Assembly: GCA_013214445.1 (NCBI GenBank)
Contig: JABSPG010000058.1
Span: 1 to 13,008, forward strand
DNA: 13,008 bases
Direction of reading: 5' to 3'
Source of the DNA: Ekhidna sp.
GTDB lineage: Bacteria > Bacteroidota > Bacteroidia > Cytophagales > Cyclobacteriaceae
The notes under the pieces are model-generated. The model was not told the origin of the DNA. It searched no databases and was given only the letters and a program-made list of their open reading frames with translations. How positions within the stretch are numbered: position 1 is the stretch's first letter; the number at the start of each line of letters is the position of its first letter. Shown piece after piece: positions 7,115-13,008 of this stretch. The position numbers were made by a program, and so were the translations under genes.

Positions 7115-9577
7115 TTATTTCTCTTCTGGCAGGATGAATTCGATTGGGTTTGAAGCTTTTTGTTTGGTTAACGCAATTTCAAGAACATCCGGTACAAATT
7201 CTACAAAATGAATTTTCAGACCCTTCAAATACTTTGGGTTAATTTCTTCAAGATCTTTTTCATTCTTATGGCACATTAGAATCTCCTTGATACCAGCTCT
7301 TCGTGCAGCAAGAATTTTTTCTTTGATACCTCCCACAGGTAGTACCTTCCCCCTCAAAGTAATTTCCCCAGTCATTGCCAAGTGTTTCTTAACCTTTCTT
7401 TGTGTGAAAACCGAAGCTAAAGATGTGAGCATAGTAATACCCGCTGATGGTCCATCTTTAGGTATGGCACCTGCTGGCACGTGAACATGCAAATCATAAT
7501 GATCGAAAACTCTGTAATCGATTCCCAATGAATCCGAATGGGAACGGAGGTAGGAAAGTGCTGCTACTGCAGACTCCTTCATGACATCACCAAGCTGTCC
7601 TGACAATGTAAGCTTTCCTTTTCCTCGACTAAGTGAAGACTCTATAAATAAGATATCACCGCCTGAAGGAGTCCAGGCCAACCCCGTCACTACGCCCGGA
7701 ACAGAATTATCCTCATAATTATCCTTATCGAAGATTTCAGGACCTAAGATCTCTCGAACTCTCTGAGTAGTAATTTTAGGATCATATTCTTCTTCCATTG
7801 CTACCGATTTGGCTACAGATCTAATAACTGCTGCCACTTTTCGCTCTAAACTTCGCACACCGGATTCCCTGGTGTAATCATTAATCAACTTATTGATTGC
7901 ACCTTTTTCGAAAGTAATCTCTGTTGACTTCAATCCATGCTCTTTCCTTTGCTTAGGTATCAGATGTTTTTTAGCGATCTCTACCTTCTCCTCCAAAGTG
8001 TATCCACTGACATCAATGATTTCCATTCGATCTCTCAATGCAGGCTGAATTGTATCTAGCGAGTTAGCAGTTGCTATGAATAACACCTTAGAAAGATCAT
8101 AATCTACCTCTAGGTAATTGTCCTTAAATGTCCCATTCTGCTCTGGGTCAAGAACTTCCAAAAGAGCTGAGGAAGGATCACCTCTAAAATCGGAGCTAAC
8201 TTTATCTATTTCATCCAAAATGAATACCGGATTAGATGACTTTGCCCTATTCAAATTTTGAATGATTTTTCCGGGCATTGCTCCTATGTAAGTCTTTCTA
8301 TGTCCCCTTACTTCAGCCTCATCATGAACTCCACCAAGAGACATTCTAACATATTTTCTATTCAATGCATCAGCTATGGATTTACCAAGCGAGGTTTTTC
8401 CAACTCCCGGAGGTCCATATAGGCATAAGATTGGGCCTTTCAGATCTTGTTTTAGCTTTCTTACCGCCAGGTATTCAATTATTCGATCCTTAACTTTTTC
8501 CAATCCGAAGTGATCGCGATCAAGTACTTTCTTAGCATTATTGAGATCAAAGTTATCTTCAGTCACTTCGTTCCATGGCAGATCCACTAAAAGCTCCACG
8601 TAGCTCATCGCTACCGGAAATTCAGACGCAGCTGGGATCATCCTCATAATCTTATCAAGTTCCTTGTAGAAATGAACTTTCACCTCATCTGGCCAGTCTT
8701 TTTCCTCTCCTTTTTTCCGCAAGGCATTTACTTCCTGATCTGGCCCATCTTGTCCTAACTCATCTTGGAGAACTCTGATCTGTTGGCGCAAGAAATAATC
8801 TCTTTGCTGCTGATCAATATCTGTGTGAACCTTCTCCTGAATTTCTTGCTTAAGCTCAAGCATCTGAAGGTCCTTCATCATGAACTCTAAAAGTTTCTCA
8901 GCTCTCTCTTTTGGATCATCCATTTCCAAAAGCTCCTGTTTGTCTGACACCTCTACGTTCACATTAGATGACAGAAAATGTGTAAGGAAATTGAAGTTGT
9001 CAATGTTGTCAACTGCAATGCGAGCCTCTTTTGGAACTTCGGGACTCAACCCCATGATCTTGGCCGCAGTATCTTTCAACGACTGAATGATTGCCTTTTG
9101 TTCTTTTTTAGGCAGTGAATTTTCCCTGTCAGGAAAAATTCTATATCCCACAATATGGTGGGGCTCCTCTTGAACCTGATCCGTGATTTCAAACCTTTTC
9201 TGTCCCTGAATAATGATCGTGGTGTTACCATCTGGAAGCACAATCATCTTAAGGATCTTTGCGATGGTACCACAACTGTGCAGGTCTACAAACTTCGGAT
9301 CTTCCGTGTTGATATTTTTTTGTGCGACCACACCAATGATACGATCCCCTTTATAAGCCTTCTTTACTAATCGAATCGATTTAGTTCTACCTACCGTGAT
9401 TGGTAGTACCACTCCGGGAAACAGAACCGTATTTCTGATCGGGAGAATCGGGAGATTTTCAGGAAGATCTGAGTCGGATAGTTGATTTTCTTCAGGCGAA
9501 ATAATCTGAATCAGTTCTTCGGAATCTTCATCCTCTACATCAGGTATAAATATTGATTTCAAATTTGCGTCATTCAT
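7115..9577 (-). CDS. lon: ATP-dependent Lon protease
   Basis: Cytoplasmic AAA+ serine protease that degrades damaged and regulatory proteins. Counting from the ATG at 9577 (820 residues): an acidic N-terminal extension (1-40); the LonN substrate-binding domain beginning LPILPIRNTVLFPGVVLPI (42-60); a helical/coiled segment with QQQRDYFLRQQIRVLQDELG (256-275); Walker A GPPGVGKT (388-395); Walker B VFILDEIDKV (451-460); and the protease domain with catalytic Ser711 in KDGPSAGIT and Lys754 in LPVGGIKEKIL. The serine and lysine are 43 residues apart, as in E. coli Lon. The longer frame would begin at a GTG (9607) only about ten bases after the predicted transcription start, so the ATG is preferred. 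Lon is first in a tight lon-porQ-hslU unit, and the divergent gene encodes the PorE-like protein. Confidence 0.98.
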   Translation of the reverse strand: MNDANLKSIFIPDVEDEDSEELIQIISPEENQLSDSDLPENLPILPIRNTVLFPGVVLPITVGRTKSIRLVKKAYKGDRIIGVVAQKNINTEDPKFVDLHSCGTIAKILKMIVLPDGNTTIIIQGQKRFEITDQVQEEPHHIVGYRIFPDRENSLPKKEQKAIIQSLKDTAAKIMGLSPEVPKEARIAVDNIDNFNFLTHFLSSNVNVEVSDKQELLEMDDPKERAEKLLEFMMKDLQMLELKQEIQEKVHTDIDQQQRDYFLRQQIRVLQDELGQDGPDQEVNALRKKGEEKDWPDEVKVHFYKELDKIMRMIPAASEFPVAMSYVELLVDLPWNEVTEDNFDLNNAKKVLDRDHFGLEKVKDRIIEYLAVRKLKQDLKGPILCLYGPPGVGKTSLGKSIADALNRKYVRMSLGGVHDEAEVRGHRKTYIGAMPGKIIQNLNRAKSSNPVFILDEIDKVSSDFRGDPSSALLEVLDPEQNGTFKDNYLEVDYDLSKVLFIATANSLDTIQPALRDRMEIIDVSGYTLEEKVEIAKKHLIPKQRKEHGLKSTEITFEKGAINKLINDYTRESGVRSLERKVAAVIRSVAKSVAMEEEYDPKITTQRVREILGPEIFDKDNYEDNSVPGVVTGLAWTPSGGDILFIESSLSRGKGKLTLSGQLGDVMKESAVAALSYLRSHSDSLGIDYRVFDHYDLHVHVPAGAIPKDGPSAGITMLTSLASVFTQRKVKKHLAMTGEITLRGKVLPVGGIKEKILAARRAGIKEILMCHKNEKDLEEINPKYLKGLKIHFVEFVPDVLEIALTKQKASNPIEFILPEEK

Positions 9578-9622
9578 AAATGTCAATGTGTCATGTAAAG
9601 AGTACACACTCCCATTTTTTGG

Positions 9623-9655
9623 GAAAGGTACATAATTGTCAATCGTTGTGCCAAA
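9623..9655 (-). promoter_or_regulatory. Candidate Bacteroidota-type sigma promoter of lon-porQ-hslU
   Basis: Read on the minus strand, TTTG (9655-9652) is followed after 21 bases by TACCTTTC (9630-9623). This matches the Bacteroidota consensus TTTG ... TAnnTTTG at all positions but the last, with accepted spacing. Transcription would begin near 9615-9618 and give a leader of about 40 bases before the ATG at 9577. A small inverted repeat (TCCCA-TTTTT-TGGGA on the plus strand, 9610-9624) overlaps the start region and might be an operator or a 5' hairpin; that is speculative. Confidence 0.5.
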
Positions 9656-9721
9656 ATCAATCGCTTACGCAAATAGTGGTAACTTTCACTTAATTTTAAC
9701 TTTTACTGACGAATCGACAGC

Positions 9722-11722
9722 ATGCGCTATTTTTTCAAACGACATATTGGACTTTTCTTAGTTCTATTAGGTCTTTGTGCAACTGCTCAATGGGGTAGAA
9801 AGGAAGTACAGATTCTGACTGACTCTATCCCAAAAGATGTCGTCTTCAATGTTTATGAGTTTAAAGGAATTAATAAATATCCTGAATACTTTAATAAACA
9901 AAAGCTTGAGAGAATCATTTCGCTTGATCGCAGTGAAAATTGGGAAGAGCTGTACGTTGCTTTGAAGGATTACGTCAGCAGGTTTGGCATCAAAAATTTC
10001 TACAAAGACACAAAACTTATTTGGCGACTGGCAAAAATGACTGAGCTTCTCGGCAGCTCTGATGAAGCAATGACACTTTACCGCATGGTGCTTAGACACC
10101 ACTACCAAGGAATTAACATAAAAGAAATTGAGCTTTACTATGACTCTCTCAACAGGCAGGCTGCCGAGCAGTTTGTCCCGATTGATTATTATTATGAATT
10201 AGTAGAACATAGAAAACTCATTGACACCTTACAACCGCCAAGAGGCGTGCTTCTCAACATGGGCATGCTTGTAAACAGCTCAAGTGCCGATTATGGTCCC
10301 TCACTAAATATTCACAATGATGTTTTAGTTTTTACATCGAAAAGAAAGAAAGTAGATGAAACGATTCGCTTTAGAGAAGATGAAGACTTATTCTTTAGCA
10401 GAAAGGACCCATACGGGACATGGTCGAAGGCAAAACCAATACCTAACCTAAACTCACACTATAATGAAGGATCGCCTTGCTTGAGTGGAGATGGTAAAAC
10501 ATTGGTTTTCTCTAGATGTGAATCGCCTGATTCTTTTGGCGATTGCGACCTATTTATTGCTACACTACAAGAAGACAGCACTTGGACCAGACCAGCTAAC
10601 TTGGGTGTAACTGTCAATTCCTTAGCATGGGATTCACATCCCGCTTTGTCTCATTCTGGCGACACGATCTTCTTCTCATCAGACAGACTTGGAGGTTTTG
10701 GACTAGCAGACATCTATTATACAACCAGAGACGAGAAAGGGAAATGGTCTCCAGCTTTAAATCTTGGGCCAGTTATCAACACTCGTCAAAATGATGTAAG
10801 TCCTTTCTTCCATCCAGTTTATGAAGTACTCTACTTTTCCTCTAATGGACAGCTCTATAACTTTGGAGAATTTGACATCTATAAAGCATATCATGTGGAT
10901 GGATTTTGGACAGAACCTCAGAATATTGGGCCTTTAGTTAATGGCAGGGGCAGTGAGTTTTATTTTACCATTGACTCGGACTCAGAACTCCTTTTCTATG
11001 CAAGGTCTTCCACGAGAGATCTAAACAAGCAAGACATATATTCTTTCCCTCTACCAATGGAAGCCCAGCCGGAAGCTACCACAACTGTTTCAGGTTCCCT
11101 TACAGACTCATTGACAGGTTCTCCCTTTCAAGGCATTGTTTCAATAATTGACTTAGATAATGGAAACGAAGTAGCTCCTCGATTTCTTAGGCCAGATGGT
11201 TCTTTTGAATTTGAGTTGATTAATCAAACCAATTATTTGTTGGTACTTCAAGGTGATGATTTCTTTAGAATTGAAGAAGTTTTTTATCTGGATGGCCCTA
11301 TGGAACTAAATCAAGTGACTGAACCGATCGCTTCGAGAATGAAATTCGAATCCATAGAATTTGATGTGGGTAAGGCTGAACTTAAAACAGAGATGTATGC
11401 TGATCTCAATAAGGTTGTAAACTTTCTATATGATAACCCCGACTTTAAACTGAGAATATCAGGTCATACCGATTCTGTAGGTGACCCAGCGAAGAATCTG
11501 CAGTTATCACAAGAACGGGCAGAAAACATACTCGACTACATTGTGATTTTTGCAGGTATTATTGAAGGAAGGGTCGAGGCTCGTGGATATGGAGATACTA
11601 TGCCAATCACAGAAACCGAAGAAACCGAAGCGGATCGAAAAATTAACAGGCGAGTAGAATTCGAAATCTACCGGGATTTTCTTCCAGATGATGAATCTGG
11701 GGCAATCAACAATGACTTTTAG
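9722..11722 (+). CDS. PorE-like envelope protein: TPR, PD40 propeller, CRD, OmpA-like C-terminus
   Basis: A 666-residue exported protein. Its signal peptide ends CATAQ, with likely cleavage after Ala22. A TPR-like helical region follows (about 75-170, with LAKMTELLGSSDEAMTLYR). Next come five PD40/WD40-like blades, seen as repeats of the type SPxLSxDGxxLxFSS near 190-209, 249-266, 306-321, 359-375 and 411-430. A carboxypeptidase-regulatory-like beta domain lies at about 452-525. The C-terminal OmpA-like peptidoglycan-binding domain (540-650) has ISGHTDSVGDP (Asp584) and RKINRRVEFEI (Arg643/644), the residues that contact diaminopimelate in this family. This order of domains matches PorE, a periplasmic T9SS protein that links the secretion machine to peptidoglycan. 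Bacteroidota carry several paralogues of this plan, so orthology is unproven. PorE is a lipoprotein, while here the Cys19 context (LLGLC) is a poor lipobox. It is divergent from lon-porQ-hslU across a 144-base spacer. Confidence 0.82.
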   Translation: MRYFFKRHIGLFLVLLGLCATAQWGRKEVQILTDSIPKDVVFNVYEFKGINKYPEYFNKQKLERIISLDRSENWEELYVALKDYVSRFGIKNFYKDTKLIWRLAKMTELLGSSDEAMTLYRMVLRHHYQGINIKEIELYYDSLNRQAAEQFVPIDYYYELVEHRKLIDTLQPPRGVLLNMGMLVNSSSADYGPSLNIHNDVLVFTSKRKKVDETIRFREDEDLFFSRKDPYGTWSKAKPIPNLNSHYNEGSPCLSGDGKTLVFSRCESPDSFGDCDLFIATLQEDSTWTRPANLGVTVNSLAWDSHPALSHSGDTIFFSSDRLGGFGLADIYYTTRDEKGKWSPALNLGPVINTRQNDVSPFFHPVYEVLYFSSNGQLYNFGEFDIYKAYHVDGFWTEPQNIGPLVNGRGSEFYFTIDSDSELLFYARSSTRDLNKQDIYSFPLPMEAQPEATTTVSGSLTDSLTGSPFQGIVSIIDLDNGNEVAPRFLRPDGSFEFELINQTNYLLVLQGDDFFRIEEVFYLDGPMELNQVTEPIASRMKFESIEFDVGKAELKTEMYADLNKVVNFLYDNPDFKLRISGHTDSVGDPAKNLQLSQERAENILDYIVIFAGIIEGRVEARGYGDTMPITETEETEADRKINRRVEFEIYRDFLPDDESGAINNDF

Positions 11723-11881
11723 ATCATACTAGATTCTACTAGACGCTTTTTAAAAATTCACATCCACATCTGAAAACCTACCTTGTTAGTATAGTTGGGT
11801 CGCAATGAAAGATTCAAATCACCAATCGACACATCTCTGCGATGCACCATCATTCGCAAAATGCGTCTTTTCTTACTTCCG
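11723..11881. other. Convergent intergenic spacer with a short direct repeat
   Basis: 159 bases between the tails of the PorE-like gene (plus) and rseP (minus). Just after the plus-strand stop, TACTAGA occurs twice (11727-11733 and 11737-11743), ten bases apart, followed by CTTTTTAAAAA. The T and A runs could end transcription in both directions, but I find no strong GC stem before them, so I do not call a terminator. The rest is partly occupied by a short minus-strand reading frame listed separately. Confidence 0.45.
11758..11853 (-). CDS. Possible small ORF or gene-tail remnant downstream of rseP
   Basis: On the minus strand, 31 codons run from an ATG at 11853 to a TGA at 11758-11760. They encode MMVHRRDVSIGDLNLSLRPN, then YTNKVGFQMWM. 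The frame also stays open upstream of the ATG through KKRRILR and into the end of rseP in another frame. The residues alternate polar and hydrophobic in two strand-like runs (VSIGDLNLSLR and KVGFQMWM), and the frame ends close to an aromatic residue. This looks like the last hairpin of an outer-membrane barrel more than like random sequence. It could be the remnant of a lost gene, a true small protein, or chance. I do not recognise it, and its length gives little statistical support. Confidence 0.2.
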   Translation of the reverse strand: MMVHRRDVSIGDLNLSLRPNYTNKVGFQMWM

Positions 11882-13008
11882 TCAGAATAAACTGATCGTA
11901 TCGTTAATGATAACAAATGCCATGAGTGAAAGCAAAATGACCATACCCACTTTCTGAGCGTTTTCCAAAAATCTATCTGAAGGTTTTCTTCCAGTCACAA
12001 TCTCCCACGTGAGAAACACCACATGACCACCATCCAATGCTGGGATAGGTAGGAAATTCATAAATGCCAGAACCATTGAAAGCAACCCAACTATTCTCCA
12101 GAAATTATTCCAATCCCATGTACCACCAAAAAATGTGGCGATCCTAATTGGACCCGATAGAGACTTTCTGACATCAACGTCCCCAGCAATCATCTTCTGG
12201 AATCCCTTAATGTTGAGCCAAACTACTGCAAATGCATTATAAGTACCTTCACTAACAGCCTCTCCAAAGGAGAAATCTCTTCTAATGTAGTCGAGGTTAT
12301 AGTCAATAACGAAACCAATAGTACCATCTTCATATACATTCGTGTTCAAATCTACCTCCTCGTTGTTGCGCGCTACTTTTAGGATCACTGTCTGACCCTG
12401 AAGTGAATCAAGTGCTGCTCTGAACTGATCAAAATATTTTATTTCTGCACCATTCAAGCCTACAATATTATCCCCGGCCATTAGTCCTGCCTCTTCCGCA
12501 AATGTCCCTGGCGTGATGGATCTCACGGAAAATGGAAGCCTCGGATCTATCACATTGACTCTGTTTTTCTTATCAGCAAACTTATCTATGAAGTCATTCG
12601 GCATATCGACACGAATTTTTTCGCCGTTTCTCAATACCGTGTAATAGTTGTCAGAACCTAAGAGAAGATCCGGACTTAACAGGTCTGAAAACCTTTCATA
12701 ATCTTGACCATTAATAGCTAATATTCGATCACCCGTTTTGAAACCTAGCTGCTCCCCTAGATCGTAAGCCACTATACCAACTTCGTTCAGTTTATCTTTT
12801 GGGAGATAAGCCTCACCATTAACCAATGCTAATCCAATAAAAATAATGATGCCAACAACAACATTTACAATGATTCCTCCCATCATCACAATTAGCCTCT
12901 GCCACGCGGGTTTAGCTCTAAATTCATGAGGCTCTGGTTCTGCATTTAAGCTCTTGGTATCCAAAGACTCATCGATCATCCCTGTAATCTTAACAAAGCC
13001 ACCGAGGG
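11882..13008 (-). CDS. rseP: Site-2 intramembrane zinc metalloprotease RseP (N-terminus cut by window edge)
   Basis: Inner-membrane M50 protease, which in E. coli cleaves the anti-sigma factor RseA and signal-peptide remnants. The stop (TGA) is at 11882-11884. The frame is open to the right edge, so the Met at 12979 is internal: the codons before it read LGGFVKITG, the conserved GG-[FY]-VK strand that follows the first membrane segment. The zinc-binding HExxH motif must lie beyond the window, roughly 70 residues upstream by family length. Counting from the Met at 12979, visible parts are FRAKPAWQRLIVMMGGIIVNV (20-40, start of a membrane helix), two PDZ-like domains (about 65-145, including FKTGDRILAINGQ, and 150-225, including GLMAGDNIVGLNG), and the third-zinc-ligand motif NFLPIPALDGGH (308-319), followed by a last hydrophobic helix ending NDTISLF. 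The substrate and partner sigma factor here are unknown. Confidence 0.96.
   Translation of the reverse strand, partial: LGGFVKITGMIDESLDTKSLNAEPEPHEFRAKPAWQRLIVMMGGIIVNVVVGIIIFIGLALVNGEAYLPKDKLNEVGIVAYDLGEQLGFKTGDRILAINGQDYERFSDLLSPDLLLGSDNYYTVLRNGEKIRVDMPNDFIDKFADKKNRVNVIDPRLPFSVRSITPGTFAEEAGLMAGDNIVGLNGAEIKYFDQFRAALDSLQGQTVILKVARNNEEVDLNTNVYEDGTIGFVIDYNLDYIRRDFSFGEAVSEGTYNAFAVVWLNIKGFQKMIAGDVDVRKSLSGPIRIATFFGGTWDWNNFWRIVGLLSMVLAFMNFLPIPALDGGHVVFLTWEIVTGRKPSDRFLENAQKVGMVILLSLMAFVIINDTISLF

Noticed and set aside
9667..9695. Plus-strand TAACTTTC as a promoter for the PorE-like gene
   Set aside because: The -7-like box is acceptable, but the nearest upstream TTG is about 31 bases away, so there is no properly spaced partner.
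9767..10108. Minus-strand 113-codon frame
   Set aside because: It is antisense to the signal peptide and TPR region of the PorE-like gene, with no supporting feature.
11742..11868. AGACGC / GCGTCT inverted pair in the rseP spacer
   Set aside because: Six-base arms separated by more than 110 bases are expected by chance and do not bound any element.

Overview
The window reads as core chromosome of a Bacteroidota bacterium, most likely of the Cytophagales or a related order. The evidence is a PorQ-type protein of the type IX secretion system (T9SS), a PorE-like TPR/PD40-propeller/OmpA protein, Bacteroidota-type Lon, HslU and RseP, no Shine-Dalgarno-like sequence at the starts examined, and a promoter candidate (TTTG-N21-TACCTTTC) of the Bacteroidota form. 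Genes are tightly packed. There is no insertion sequence, phage gene, CRISPR array, tRNA or rRNA, and no gene-free stretch longer than about 220 bases.

Layout. Positions 1-3057 (minus strand) hold a pyrimidine unit, pyrR followed by pyrB with a 4-base stop/start overlap. Just upstream of pyrR, on the same strand, lies a gene for a secreted protein of unknown function. A 221-base divergent spacer follows. Positions 3279-4744 (plus) hold a two-gene unit: a family 9 glycosyltransferase (heptosyltransferase type) and a SixA-type histidine phosphatase, joined by a TAATG junction. This unit meets hslU tail to tail, with the two stop codons overlapping. Positions 4741-9577 (minus) hold lon-porQ-hslU, read in that order, with a 2-base gap and a 4-base overlap: two ATP-dependent protein-quality machines around a T9SS outer-membrane component. 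A 144-base divergent spacer carries the candidate lon promoter. Positions 9722-11722 (plus) encode the 666-residue PorE-like protein. After a 159-base spacer, rseP (minus) runs off the right edge, so its N-terminal zinc-binding motif is outside the window.

How they fit together. Much of the window concerns the cell envelope and protein quality control: RseP (intramembrane proteolysis), Lon and HslU (cytoplasmic proteolysis), PorQ and the PorE-like protein (outer membrane and periplasm, secretion), and the glycosyltransferase (surface glycan). PyrR/PyrB is a housekeeping nucleotide unit. I see no convincing undescribed multi-gene system. The points most worth a second look are the PorE-like protein without a proper lipobox, the lon-porQ-hslU arrangement without hslV, the unknown secreted protein beside pyrR, and a short beta-strand-like reading frame after rseP. 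Several starts depend on alternative codons. I moved the starts of pyrR, the unknown secreted gene and lon to internal ATG codons, while porQ appears to use TTG.
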